A DNA stretch of 52,467 nucleotides, from positions 1 through 52,467 of IMG/VR virus record IMGVR_UViG_3300022746_000027. The stretch is one strand, 5' to 3'. The stretch is from a virus. The notes below the pieces were generated by a model, which was not told the DNA's origin, did not search any database, and worked only from the letters and a program-made list of their open reading frames with translations. The translations under genes and the position numbers were made by a program. Positions 33,828 to 42,412 of this stretch are shown here, in pieces; position 1 is the stretch's first letter, and each line of letters begins with the position of its first letter.

Positions 33828-34385
33828 ATGGCAAAAAAACACTACATCGACAACACACAGTTCCTAAGTGAAATGGTAGCATACAGGAAGGCAGTTAGGC
33901 TTGCTAAGAAGGAAGATCTTCCTAAGCCTAAACTGCCTAACTACGTTGGTAGCTGCTTTATGAAAATTGCAGAGAACCTCTCACATAAACCCAACTTTCT
34001 GTCGTATTCTTTCAGGGATGAAATGATATCAGACGCAATCGAGAACTGCGTCATGTATGCTGATAATTTCAATCCAACTAAGTCGAAGAATCCATTCGCA
34101 TACTTCACTCAAATAGTATACTACGCATTCTTGCGTAGAATACAGAAGGAGAAGAAACAACTGTATGTGAAATACAAGTCCACAGAGTACATGGGAGTAA
34201 CTGATGACCATGACCAGCTGGAAGGTGAGAATGGATATACCAGACAGTTTGAAATGTATGACAACATCGCTGAGTTTATCGAAAATTTCGAGAACGCCAG
34301 AAAGATGAAAAAGAAGTCTAAGCTAAATCTGGAGAATTTCATTGATGAAACTGACGATGACGATTTGCAATCCACCACAGCCTAG
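33828..34385 (+). CDS. 55: Late sigma factor, gp55-like
   Basis: ATG 33828 gives 185 residues, exactly the T4 gp55 length; an in-frame TTG 21 bases upstream is not used. Matching segments are FLSYSFRDEMISDAIENCVM (T4: [20 protein letters not shown]) and NPFAYFTQIVYYAFLRRIQK followed by EKK. gp55 replaces sigma70 on host RNA polymerase and recognises the late -10 box only; that fits the TAAATA boxes before virion genes in this window. The co-activator gp33 is not identified. Confidence 0.92.
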   Translation: MAKKHYIDNTQFLSEMVAYRKAVRLAKKEDLPKPKLPNYVGSCFMKIAENLSHKPNFLSYSFRDEMISDAIENCVMYADNFNPTKSKNPFAYFTQIVYYAFLRRIQKEKKQLYVKYKSTEYMGVTDDHDQLEGENGYTRQFEMYDNIAEFIENFENARKMKKKSKLNLENFIDETDDDDLQSTTA

Positions 34386-34393
34386 TGTACAAT
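34365..34393 (+). promoter_or_regulatory. Sigma70-like promoter before gp47
   Basis: TTGCAA (34365-34370), a 17-base spacer and TACAAT (34388-34393) lie at the gp55 3' end, 37 bases before the gp47 start. Confidence 0.65.
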
Positions 34394-34430
34394 ATACCAG
34401 TATCCATATCACTTACAGGGTGAAATTTCC

Positions 34431-35492
34431 TTGAAAATTGCAATTTTAGGCGACACTCACTTCGGAAGTCGCAACGATAGTCTAGTATTTCATAATCTGT
34501 TCAGATCCTTTTATGAGAACACATTCTTTCCATACCTGAAGGAACATGGTATTGATACTGTGATTCAGCTAGGGGATCTGTTTGATCGTAGGAAATACAT
34601 CAACTTCCAGTCCCTTGCTCTAGCCAAAGACTATTTCTTTGAGCAGCTGGAGTCAAATGGAATTACACTTCACACTCTGCTGGGTAACCATGACATCTTC
34701 TATAAGAATACGCTAAACGTGAATTCCACTGGACTTGTGCTTGGTGAATTCAACAACGTGAAGATGTATGATAAGCCAACTAAGGTGACATTCGATAGCC
34801 TAGAAGTGGACATTGTGCCTTGGATCTGCCAAGAGAATGAACAAGAGATTATGGAATTCATAAGCAACTCCAAGTCCGACATCTGCTTTGGTCATTTTGA
34901 ATTCGCTGGATTTGAGATGGACAGGGGTAACGTATGTCAAGAAGGGCTGGATGCAAATAAATTCAAGCGATACGAACTCATACTGACAGGTCATTTCCAC
35001 CATAAGTCTAGAAAGAGTAATGTCTACTACATTGGCACACCATACGAAATGACATGGTCGGATTGTAGCGATATGAAGGGCTTTGTAGTATTCGATACAG
35101 AAACTCGAAAGCATGAATTCATTGAGAATCCAAACACAATCTATCGAAAGGTCAACTACGATGATAGTGACATGTATATTGGTGATTTGAATGAGGACAT
35201 GTTTTCTCAGTACGCGGGTAAGTTCGTAAAGATCATTGTAACCAAGAAAAACAATTCATTCCTGTTGGAGACTTTTGTTGACTATATGATGAAGGCAGGA
35301 GCCATCGACGTATCTGTAATTGAAGATTTCACCGAACTAGTATCGAGTGATGATGTTCCAGACGTAGATCAGGCAGATGATACTACGACGATCTTGGAAA
35401 AATACATCGACTCCATCGAGATTGACTTGAATAAGTCCAAACTAAAGAGTATAATCAAAGAGATTTATACAGAGGCTCTGACAATAGAATGA
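34431..35492 (+). CDS. 47: Recombination nuclease subunit, gp47-like (SbcD/Mre11)
   Basis: The 353-residue calcineurin-type phosphoesterase shows all metal motifs: GDTHFG at residues 7-12, GDLFDRR, GNHD, and GHFHHKS. With gp46 it resects DNA ends to single-stranded tails for UvsX and helps degrade host DNA. The start is TTG; the translation MKIAILGDTHFG aligns with T4 MKILNLGD, and the first in-frame ATG would remove the catalytic motif. It overlaps gp46 by ATGA. Confidence 0.95.
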   Translation: MKIAILGDTHFGSRNDSLVFHNLFRSFYENTFFPYLKEHGIDTVIQLGDLFDRRKYINFQSLALAKDYFFEQLESNGITLHTLLGNHDIFYKNTLNVNSTGLVLGEFNNVKMYDKPTKVTFDSLEVDIVPWICQENEQEIMEFISNSKSDICFGHFEFAGFEMDRGNVCQEGLDANKFKRYELILTGHFHHKSRKSNVYYIGTPYEMTWSDCSDMKGFVVFDTETRKHEFIENPNTIYRKVNYDDSDMYIGDLNEDMFSQYAGKFVKIIVTKKNNSFLLETFVDYMMKAGAIDVSVIEDFTELVSSDDVPDVDQADDTTTILEKYIDSIEIDLNKSKLKSIIKEIYTEALTIE

Positions 35493-37198
35493 TACTGTTC
35501 AAAACATTGAAGTGGCGAAATTTCCTTTCAACTGGCAACATCTTTACCGAGATTCAACTAAACAAGCATCCTAGTGCATTGATTGTAGGTGAGAACGGAG
35601 CGGGTAAGTCTACGCTATTAGATGCTCTGACATTCGCACTCTTCGGTAAGCCATATCGAAATATCAACAAGCCACAGTTGGTAAATTCAGTCAACAATAA
35701 GGACTGTCTCGTAGAACTGACATTTCAGATAGCAGACAAAAACTACATGATTCGTCGTGGACTAAAGCCTGCTGTGTTTGAGATTCTAGTAGATGGAACT
35801 CTCCTGAACCAAGATGCGAGGTCTAAGGACTATCAGGACACTCTTGAGAATACAATCATCAAGATGAATTACAAGTCTTTCACGCAGATAGTTATTCTTG
35901 GCGCAGCATCGTTTACTCCATTCATGCAACTATCTGCATCAGATAGACGAGCAGTTATCGAAGATCTTTTGGATATCCAGATCTTCACTAACATGAATAG
36001 CATCGTTAAGGAAAGAGTTAGTTCGCTCAAGACTGAAATGGCTGAACTCAAGATCAAGCTGGATTCTGTTAAAGAGAAGATCGAACTTCATAAGTCACAT
36101 ATTGACGCTATGAAGAGAAACAACACAGAGACGATCAGTAAGAAGCAAAGACAGATCCTAGAACACAACAAGACTCTGATCGAGTTGAACATCAACAAAG
36201 ATAAAGTCGAAGCTGAAATTGAAAGTATGCTGACTGAGATTGCAGATAAAGAGTCTGTGCGTGTGAAAGAAAAGAAGCTAAATGCGTTCGAAGTGAAGAT
36301 TGAAACATCGAAGTCTAAGCTTGAGAAAGAGATTAGGTTTTATACTGATAACGATAACTGCCCTTCGTGTAAGCAGACAATCAATGTAGATTTCAAGTCA
36401 ACTATCGTTGAGCAGAATAATTCTACATTAGAAGATTATGTCGATGGGCTAAAGAAACTAGCAGAACAGAAGGATATTCTGTATTCACGAATAGCGAATA
36501 TCGAGAAGATTCAGAATGCAATCAGTAATCTAGAAGCTAATGTGACTACCACGATAACTAGTATTTCACACACTAAGAAGTACATTCGCAATCTTGAGTC
36601 TGAGATAGAAGAACTATCTGAGTCTAAGTCTATTAGCACAGATACTAAAGATCAATCAGAGAAGCTTCTAGCTGAATTGACATCGCTAGTCGAGCGAAGA
36701 AAAGGATCAGCAGAGGAAAAGCAATACTACGATGTCGCTGCTACCCTTCTGAAAGATGGAGGCATAAAGAGCAAGATCATCAAGCAGTATCTTCCTGTGA
36801 TAAACAGACTTGTGAACAAGTATCTTGCTAGTATGGATTTCTTTGTGAACTTTAACATCGATGAGGAATTCAAAGAAACCATCAAGTCTAGACATAGAGA
36901 CGATTTCAGCTATGAGTCTTTTTCAGAGGGTGAGAAGCAGAAGATCGATCTATCGCTACTGTTGACGTGGCGATCTGTTGCTAGATTGAAGAATAGTGTC
37001 AATACAAACCTTCTGATATTGGATGAGACTTTCGATTCATCACTAGACAGCAAGGGTACAGATAGCTTGCTTCAAATTCTACATACACTACCAGAGAATA
37101 CAAACGTGTTCGTTATCTCACACAAGGATCAACTACACGATAAGTTCTCTCACTCTATCCGCTTTGAGAAGAAGCAGAATTTTTCGAGGATTTCATAA
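35489..37198 (+). CDS. 46: Recombination nuclease ATPase subunit, gp46-like (SbcC/Rad50)
   Basis: The 569-residue SMC-type ATPase (T4 gp46 560) has Walker A in GENGAGKST (34-42), a long coiled coil with the zinc hook C291-P-S-C294, the ABC signature SFSEGEKQKIDL near 475-486, and Walker B LLILDETFDSS near 508-518. It holds and moves DNA ends for the gp47 nuclease. It overlaps gp47 by 4 bases and shares one base with the next gene (TAATG). Confidence 0.95.
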   Translation: MILFKTLKWRNFLSTGNIFTEIQLNKHPSALIVGENGAGKSTLLDALTFALFGKPYRNINKPQLVNSVNNKDCLVELTFQIADKNYMIRRGLKPAVFEILVDGTLLNQDARSKDYQDTLENTIIKMNYKSFTQIVILGAASFTPFMQLSASDRRAVIEDLLDIQIFTNMNSIVKERVSSLKTEMAELKIKLDSVKEKIELHKSHIDAMKRNNTETISKKQRQILEHNKTLIELNINKDKVEAEIESMLTEIADKESVRVKEKKLNAFEVKIETSKSKLEKEIRFYTDNDNCPSCKQTINVDFKSTIVEQNNSTLEDYVDGLKKLAEQKDILYSRIANIEKIQNAISNLEANVTTTITSISHTKKYIRNLESEIEELSESKSISTDTKDQSEKLLAELTSLVERRKGSAEEKQYYDVAATLLKDGGIKSKIIKQYLPVINRLVNKYLASMDFFVNFNIDEEFKETIKSRHRDDFSYESFSEGEKQKIDLSLLLTWRSVARLKNSVNTNLLILDETFDSSLDSKGTDSLLQILHTLPENTNVFVISHKDQLHDKFSHSIRFEKKQNFSRIS

Positions 37199-37776
37199 TG
37201 GGCGAAAAGAAGATCAAATTCATTGACGGTAACATGTTTGAGTATGAGATCTTAGATCTCGTAGATGAATATGACCCTATACTACATGAACCCACTGTTC
37301 CTGTGGACTTCGATGTAATGTCTGGTGCTGAGATTTCATATGTCGCAACTTCTCTAGCAGAGACATTAGATAAGCTTCAAGGTTTAGGGCTTAGTGCTAA
37401 TCAGGTAGGTATCAAGCATAAGATCTGTGCTATCAATATGGGAGAGAAGATCTGGATGCTAATCAATCCAGAAATTATTTCCAGCAGCGAAGCTGTCAGC
37501 GACTACAATGAGGGGTGTCTATCTTTCCCTGGCTTGTACCTCAAGATCAAAAGACCACAAAGTATCGTGGTGAAATTTCAGGCATTCAATGGCGACTTTG
37601 TGGAACAGCAGTTCGATGGACTGACTGCTACCGTCATTCAGCATGAGATTGACCATCTGAATGGTATCTGCTATACTTCTAAGGTTAGTCCCATCAAACT
37701 TGAAATTGCAAAGAGAAAAACCAAGTCCAATCTCAAGAAAATGCGAAAGGCTCGCAGCAGAGGGCTAAGTTATTGA
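37198..37776 (+). CDS. def: Peptide deformylase
   Basis: The 192-residue protein has three complete peptide deformylase motifs: GLGLSANQ (62-69), EGCLS (105-109) with the metal ligand Cys107, and QHEIDH (148-153) with His149, Glu150 and His153. The enzyme removes the N-formyl group from new proteins. T4-like cyanophages carry similar genes, where they may support synthesis of virion or host photosystem proteins. The C-terminus is basic. The last bases carry the conserved upstream box of the next promoter. Confidence 0.93.
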   Translation: MGEKKIKFIDGNMFEYEILDLVDEYDPILHEPTVPVDFDVMSGAEISYVATSLAETLDKLQGLGLSANQVGIKHKICAINMGEKIWMLINPEIISSSEAVSDYNEGCLSFPGLYLKIKRPQSIVVKFQAFNGDFVEQQFDGLTATVIQHEIDHLNGICYTSKVSPIKLEIAKRKTKSNLKKMRKARSRGLSY

Positions 37777-37827
37777 TTCTATTGAGGTTTTTGGAGTTGA
37801 CTTTTTGACTGGTTAGAAGCATACTGT
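37766..37827 (+). promoter_or_regulatory. Promoter with conserved upstream box, copy A
   Basis: TAAGTTATTGATTCTATT (37766-37783) stands 31 bases before TTGACT (37797-37802), with a -10-like ATACTGT at 37821-37827. The same 18-base box at the same distance occurs at 40086 and 50860. It drives the VWA/HEXXH gene. Confidence 0.75.
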
Positions 37828-37849
37828 CCTCAAGATACGAGGAGACACT

Positions 37850-40072
37850 ATGAGTCTAACTAATACAAAATCTGTTCTGGCGAAGCTTCTGGCTTCGGAG
37901 AATATCACTGTTCAGCATGGTGCGGTGAAAACCGCATACTTCGATATGAAGAATCGGGTTCTTATGTGCCCGACTTGGGTCGACATGGACGGTGACATCT
38001 ATGACCTTGTCATGGGTCACGAAGTTGGTCATGCCCTGGAGACTCCCGCTCAGGGCTGGCATGATGCCCTTGTTGATGGTCAGAAAAAGAAGTTTAAGTC
38101 TTTCCTCAATGTCATTGAGGATGCGCGCATTGAAAAGAAGATCAAGCGCCGTTATCCTGGTCTGGCTAGGTCATTTGCTAACGCATATAAGTCGCTGTAT
38201 GAGCGCGACTTTTTCGGCATCAACAAGCTGCCGGATACTGACAAGCTTGGAATTATCGATCGGATAAACATTCGATTCAAGCTTGGTGCGCACGTTATCG
38301 TCCGCTTCAATGATGAAGAACGAGAATTCGTGCGTGAAGTGGAAAACGCCGAGACCTGGGAACAGGTTGTAGATATCGCCAATCGTGTCTATGCTTATGC
38401 ACAATTGCATGAGAAGGACAAGATTAATTCAATTACCGATCTGAAAGATTATATCCGCGAGGCTATGAAAGACCTCACTGGGGATATGGAGACAGAGGAT
38501 GCGTCCGATGATGACTCCGACGATTACTCGGATGATGAGGACGATGAAATTGACGGAGGAGACTCCTCTAGTGATTCGGTTGGCGATGAATCTGAGGAAG
38601 ATTCTGAGGAAGATTCTGAGGAAGATTCTGAGGAAGATTCGGCTTCCGGTGGTGGTGAGGATGAGGACGATGGTGAGCCGCAGTCGGTGACTGATAGTGC
38701 CTTCCGTCAGCGTGAATCGGAACTGGTGAACAGTTCTGGTGTCGTCAGTATGCTGGAACTTCCTGAGCCGAATTTGAAGAAGATCATCAAGGCTAATTCT
38801 AAGCACCTTCTGGATTTTGAAGGTGCGATGAAGGATATGCTCAGACGGACTGATAATGTTCTGGGTCGGAATCATGTTGCATACGAAACCCTGACTCGCA
38901 CTGCCGTATTTAATTTCAACAAGAATAATCGCAAGTATATTGCGCATATCCTGAAGGAATTTGAAATGCGCAAGTCGGCGACGCAGTATGCCCGTGCGCA
39001 GACTGCAAAGACTGGCGAACTGAACATGAATGCTCTTCATGGATATCGTTTCACTAACGACATCTTCAAGAAAATTTCAATCGTTCCTAAGGGTAAGAAC
39101 CATGGCATGATTCTGTTTGTGGATATGTCTGGTTCTATGTTCCACATTCTGCGCAATACGATTGAGCAGCTTTTGGTTCTTGTTTCTTTCTGCAAGAAAG
39201 CTAACATTCCGTTCGATGTTTATGGATTCAGTAATGACTATTATGGTGGGCTTGTTGATGCTGGGCTCGACGGCAATGCTTCCGAGAAGTTTACTTCTAG
39301 TGCGAGTGTAGACAGGTCAATTCAATTCACTGGATACTATTTCCATCTCAACCATATGATTGGTTCGGGTCTGTCGAAGTCCGCATACTCTCGGTCATTC
39401 GCTGCACTTGCTGTTGTTGCGGATCAGTTCTCCAAGAGTGGTTATATGAGTAATATTGACCAGATGACTTGGGCTAATGCTGGCTTCGGACTGAACACAA
39501 CTCCGACGCTCGAAACGCTGGCAGCATCTAGGAAGATCATCACTGATTTTCGTATTGCCACTCGCGCGGATATCGTGAACGTTGTTTATCTGACTGATGG
39601 TGTTGGCGATTCTAACTGGAGGGCTGGTAATACCAGTCGTTATTTCGGCAAGGGTACTGTTAACTATATCGTAGATAAGAATACGCAGAAGAAGCGGCGG
39701 GTGACTGATAGCAATATGCAGTCTGCCATGACTGAACTTGTGCGGGATGTCACTGGTTGCAAGCACATCGGATTCTATCTCGTTCCTCGCAGTAGTCTCC
39801 GTCGTGAATTGAGATACACCGTGCGCAACTTCAATGATGCCAAGGAAATGAAGGAGTGTGTGCGAAAGAATAACTTTTTCTCTATTCCTACTCTTGGGTT
39901 CGACAACTATTACTATGTTGGTATTGATTCTTCCAATATCGATGACGGCGATCTGAATGTGAACGTTGGTATGTCTAAGTCTAAGATGGCGTCTAACTTC
40001 AAGAAGTTTCAGCTTGGTAAGTCTAGCAACCGAGTCCTCGTGAGTCGGTTTGCCCAGGAAATCGCAGCATAA
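37850..40072 (+). CDS. HEXXH plus von Willebrand A protein (CobT-like)
   Basis: The 740-residue protein has a zinc-metallopeptidase-like HEVGH at 57-61 (GHEVGHALETPAQGWHDAL) in its N-terminal domain. The middle is a strongly acidic low-complexity segment (about 205-290). The C-terminal von Willebrand A domain has the MIDAS D425-x-S427-x-S429 (VDMSGSM) and a later TDGVGD. The VWA part resembles CobT, the partner of the CobS ATPase; a CobS/MoxR-like gene lies 0.6 kb downstream. Together they may be a MoxR-VWA chaperone that remodels or metallates a target. Arg codons are mainly CGN, unlike virion genes. Confidence 0.8.
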   Translation: MSLTNTKSVLAKLLASENITVQHGAVKTAYFDMKNRVLMCPTWVDMDGDIYDLVMGHEVGHALETPAQGWHDALVDGQKKKFKSFLNVIEDARIEKKIKRRYPGLARSFANAYKSLYERDFFGINKLPDTDKLGIIDRINIRFKLGAHVIVRFNDEEREFVREVENAETWEQVVDIANRVYAYAQLHEKDKINSITDLKDYIREAMKDLTGDMETEDASDDDSDDYSDDEDDEIDGGDSSSDSVGDESEEDSEEDSEEDSEEDSASGGGEDEDDGEPQSVTDSAFRQRESELVNSSGVVSMLELPEPNLKKIIKANSKHLLDFEGAMKDMLRRTDNVLGRNHVAYETLTRTAVFNFNKNNRKYIAHILKEFEMRKSATQYARAQTAKTGELNMNALHGYRFTNDIFKKISIVPKGKNHGMILFVDMSGSMFHILRNTIEQLLVLVSFCKKANIPFDVYGFSNDYYGGLVDAGLDGNASEKFTSSASVDRSIQFTGYYFHLNHMIGSGLSKSAYSRSFAALAVVADQFSKSGYMSNIDQMTWANAGFGLNTTPTLETLAASRKIITDFRIATRADIVNVVYLTDGVGDSNWRAGNTSRYFGKGTVNYIVDKNTQKKRRVTDSNMQSAMTELVRDVTGCKHIGFYLVPRSSLRRELRYTVRNFNDAKEMKECVRKNNFFSIPTLGFDNYYYVGIDSSNIDDGDLNVNVGMSKSKMASNFKKFQLGKSSNRVLVSRFAQEIAA
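38591..38638 (+). repeat. 12-bp tandem repeat, four exact copies
   Basis: Four exact copies of TCTGAGGAAGAT encode the acidic S-E-E-D repeats of the linker in the VWA protein. Copy number can vary without changing the frame. Confidence 0.9.
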
Positions 40073-40084
40073 AGCTGCGATTTC
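40058..40084 (+). terminator. Stem-loop spanning the VWA gene stop codon
   Basis: GAAATCGCAGC and GCTGCGATTTC form a perfect 11-bp stem around ATAAA, which contains the TAA stop. No T-run follows, so it may act as a 3'-end stabiliser or partial terminator rather than a classical terminator. Confidence 0.6.
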
Positions 40085-40085
40085 G

Positions 40086-40144
40086 TAAGTTATTGATTCT
40101 ATTAGAGTTTTTTGTATTGAGTTTTCGTCGTATTCTAGTACAAT
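40086..40144 (+). promoter_or_regulatory. Promoter with conserved upstream box, copy B
   Basis: The 18-base box (40086-40103) is 31 bases before TTGAGT (40117-40122). A 16-base spacer and TACAAT (40139-40144) follow. The expected transcription start is near 40151. Confidence 0.8.
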
Positions 40145-40171
40145 GTTTACATGATGAACGAAGGACAGTAT

Positions 40172-40369
40172 ATGAATCTTCTACAGTTTACCGAGATTGC
40201 TCGGGCGGCTGTTCCGATGACGGAAACGGACCATGATATGTTCAATGGTGCGCCCGAGGGATCGCTGATAGCTTTCAGCGAAACTGCGGTCTATATCATC
40301 TCCGAGACTGAGGTTTCCATCATCACGGAAGATGATTGTGTTCGGTTCGAACTTTCTGAATTGATTTAA
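40172..40369 (+). CDS. Small acidic protein, unknown
   Basis: I take ATG 40172 (AAGGA 6 bases upstream). In-frame ATGs at 40151 and 40154 lie at the expected transcript start. This gives 65 acidic residues (MNLLQFTEIARAAVPM, then an antiparallel beta pattern IAFSETAVYIISETEVSIIT). It lies in the operon leading to the MoxR-like ATPase. No family is recognised. Confidence 0.6.
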   Translation: MNLLQFTEIARAAVPMTETDHDMFNGAPEGSLIAFSETAVYIISETEVSIITEDDCVRFELSELI

Positions 40370-40376
40370 TTCGCAC

Positions 40377-40676
40377 ATGAAGAAAACACCTCGACGATTT
40401 ATGCTTCCAGTGGAAGTAATCCGCAATGAAACGGGATTCAAAATGATCCGTGGTTCAATTGTGGTTGTTGTGCGCGAATTGATTGATCGTAGAATGCCTC
40501 GGTATTATGGCCGCCATCCAAGTGGAATTTATAGTGTTTACTATAAAAACAAAAAGGTCGCGTCATATCGATGCGGCTTTGAATCAGAAGTCATCGAAGA
40601 TTTTCAACGTGGTGTGTTGGCGGGAGTTGATGTTCCCAGTGTAATGTTTCCTGATTTGTCTTTAAGATTTATTTAA
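40377..40676 (+). CDS. Small basic protein, unknown
   Basis: The 99-residue basic protein starts 8 bases after the previous stop, without a clear ribosome site, so translation may depend on coupling. A hydrophobic IVVVVREL strand and a YGRHPSGIYSVYYKNKKVAS beta hairpin suggest a compact beta fold. It has no membrane segment. It is co-transcribed with the MoxR-like gene. Confidence 0.55.
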   Translation: MKKTPRRFMLPVEVIRNETGFKMIRGSIVVVVRELIDRRMPRYYGRHPSGIYSVYYKNKKVASYRCGFESEVIEDFQRGVLAGVDVPSVMFPDLSLRFI

Positions 40677-40690
40677 TTGAGGTCTATATA

Positions 40691-41899
40691 ATGCGAAAGT
40701 CTAATTATGATGCTGCTGCGCGAGAGAAGGTCTTGGCTGATCTTCGGGCGTATTACAAGTCGGATACTGTTTCTCCGAAACAACTTCGTGAATACTCTGC
40801 GGAAAAGAATATCGATTATCCGTATTTCATCGATCGGGAACGCAAGATTGCCCGTGGCGTATGCTCCATCGCATCGAATGGAATTCCTGTGACTTCGGCT
40901 CCCAAGCCGAAGCTTCCGAAGCTTTGGAAGTCCCCTAAGTCGGTAGAGTCTACCGTCGAGGAATCGTCTTCGGTTGCTGCTAACGTTGTCCATATGTCCT
41001 CGAAGAGGATGCTAAACGTTACCGAGTCTTTCATTCCCGAGAAGAATAAGACTTATGTCCCGTTCGGGTTCTTCGGCGACTTGAAGAATATCATCAAGTC
41101 TGGGATTTTCTATCCCGTGTATATCACTGGTCTGTCTGGTAACGGCAAGACGTTTATGATTGAGCAGGTCTGCGCAGCCCTTGGGCGCGAGTTGATCCGT
41201 GTGAATATCACTAAGCGTACTGATGAAACTGACTTGATCGGTTCATATGAATTGATCGACGGTAATACCGTTCGACGTGAAGGTCCTGTCGTGACTGCTA
41301 TGCGTCGCGGCGCTGTGCTCCTTTTGGACGAGACTGACCTTGGCACGGAAGATCTTCTGTGTCTCCAGCCGATCCTCGAAGGCAAGCCGTACTTCGACAA
41401 AAAGACTGGCGAAGTCATCAATCCTGCGCAGGGTTTCAATGTCATTGCGACTGCTAACACTAAGGGTAAGGGATCGGACGATGGCCGATTCATCGGTACT
41501 AATGTACTGAATGAGGCGTTCCTCGAGCGATTCGCTATCACGGTCGAGCAGGAATATCCGCCTGTTGCAACTGAACGTAAGATTCTGGAAAGGAATTTTG
41601 CCGAGTATGGTTGCGATGATGCTAATTCGGCTACGTTCATCGATCGGCTTATCACTTGGGCTGATGTTATCCGTAAGACGTTTGCCGATGGAGCTATCGA
41701 TGAGATTATCTCCACTCGCCGTCTGGTGCATATCGCAAAGGCGTATAGCATCTTCGGGAATCGCATGAAGGCTATCGAACTGTGCTTGAATAGGTTCGAT
41801 ACTGAAACTAAAATTGCATTCTCGGATCTGTACACTAAGGTCGATGCTGATGCTGTCGCGCCCTCGCCCGAGGCTATGAATCTAGACAATCCGATCTAA
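40691..41899 (+). CDS. CobS/MoxR-type AAA+ ATPase
   Basis: The 402-residue AAA+ protein has Walker A G147-L-S-G-N-G-K153-T, Walker B VLLLDETD (209-216), sensor 1 in VIATANT (251-257) and the MoxR/CobS feature RTDETDLIGSYE. The approximately 100-residue N-terminal extension is helical and basic. CobS-like genes are common in T4-like phages. The VWA partner CobT-like gene is just upstream. The pair may insert a metal or remodel a protein complex rather than make cobalamin, because no other cobalamin gene is present. Codon use is CGN-rich for Arg. Confidence 0.85.
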   Translation: MRKSNYDAAAREKVLADLRAYYKSDTVSPKQLREYSAEKNIDYPYFIDRERKIARGVCSIASNGIPVTSAPKPKLPKLWKSPKSVESTVEESSSVAANVVHMSSKRMLNVTESFIPEKNKTYVPFGFFGDLKNIIKSGIFYPVYITGLSGNGKTFMIEQVCAALGRELIRVNITKRTDETDLIGSYELIDGNTVRREGPVVTAMRRGAVLLLDETDLGTEDLLCLQPILEGKPYFDKKTGEVINPAQGFNVIATANTKGKGSDDGRFIGTNVLNEAFLERFAITVEQEYPPVATERKILERNFAEYGCDDANSATFIDRLITWADVIRKTFADGAIDEIISTRRLVHIAKAYSIFGNRMKAIELCLNRFDTETKIAFSDLYTKVDADAVAPSPEAMNLDNPI

Positions 41900-41905
41900 A
41901 ATGAT

Positions 41906-41934
41906 TTGACATACCACTAATATTGTGGTATAAT
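41906..41934 (+). promoter_or_regulatory. Consensus sigma70 promoter with embedded 21-bp palindrome
   Basis: TTGACA (41906-41911), a 17-base spacer and TATAAT (41929-41934) are perfect consensus. The spacer lies inside an inverted repeat, ATACCAC-TAATATT-GTGGTAT (41911-41931), which overlaps both elements and looks like an operator. Confidence 0.9.
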
Positions 41935-41938
41935 GAAT

Positions 41939-41972
41939 AGCATTGGAAGGGATGCCACACCCTTCCAATGCT
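41939..41972 (+). promoter_or_regulatory. Strong leader stem-loop at the transcript 5' end
   Basis: AGCATTGGAAGGG and CCCTTCCAATGCT form a perfect 13-bp stem with loop ATGCCACA. It begins 5 bases after the -10, so it would be at the very 5' end of the mRNA. It could protect the transcript from decay or act as an early termination/regulatory element. No T-run follows. Confidence 0.8.
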
Positions 41973-42002
41973 GATTTGCAATTGTGGCGTTACTGTTGAG
42001 GT

Positions 42003-42293
42003 ATGAATATGTCAGCTACCGAATCTATGCTAAATTATCTGATGAAGGGAAATTCCGTGACTGCTCGCCAGGCACGAACTATGTTCAAGGTCGAACACAT
42101 TAGCACAATTGCTTATCGTCTCCGAAACGAGGGTGTTCCGATCTATACTAACCGCGAAACTAATTCGCGCGGCGAAAACGTTTTCGCCTATCGCATTGGC
42201 ACTCCGAATGCCAAGTATCTGAGTCACATGAAGTCGCGTCATCTTGGTCGCGCTCGAAAGACCCTTTACACTAAGGCTCTTTCTGCTGCCTAA
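42003..42293 (+). CDS. Winged-helix-like DNA-binding protein candidate
   Basis: The 96-residue basic protein has an N-terminal segment LNYLMKGNSVTARQARTMFK followed by STIAYRLRNEGVPIYTNR, the helix-turn-helix plus wing pattern of small phage regulators. The C-terminus is Arg/Lys-rich. It has its own consensus promoter with palindromic operator, a leader hairpin and a terminator, so it is a single-gene unit and plausibly autoregulated. Many phages encode this type; its targets are unknown. Confidence 0.7.
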   Translation: MNMSATESMLNYLMKGNSVTARQARTMFKVEHISTIAYRLRNEGVPIYTNRETNSRGENVFAYRIGTPNAKYLSHMKSRHLGRARKTLYTKALSAA

Positions 42294-42315
42294 TCTCGTC
42301 CTGAGATAGGATACG

Positions 42316-42350
42316 GGGACTAGAATTGTTCTGATTCTAGTCCCTTTTTC
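42316..42350 (+). terminator. Rho-independent terminator after winged-helix gene
   Basis: A perfect 11-bp stem (GGGACTAGAAT and ATTCTAGTCCC) with a 7-base loop is followed by TTTTTC. Confidence 0.92.
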
Positions 42351-42352
42351 TT

Positions 42353-42381
42353 TTGCATTCTATCGTGGAATGCTATATACT
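42353..42381 (+). promoter_or_regulatory. Sigma70-like promoter before glycosyltransferase cluster
   Basis: TTGCAT (42353-42358), a 17-base spacer and TATACT (42376-42381) form the promoter. GCATTC and GAATGC (42355-42373) form an inverted repeat across the -35 and spacer. It drives the gene at 42413 and the coupled genes after it. Confidence 0.7.
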
Positions 42382-42412
42382 GTAACACAATACTATGATG
42401 ACTTGGTAATTT

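Noticed and set aside
38429-39040. Antisense 203-codon frame with FLRI repeats opposite the VWA gene
   Set aside because: The repeats are the reverse complement of the S-E-E-D coding repeat, with no independent evidence for a gene.
41110-41889. Long antisense frame (259 codons) opposite the MoxR-like gene
   Set aside because: The opposing frame encodes a complete AAA+ protein. The antisense product has no recognisable motif, and its length follows from GC-rich codon use.
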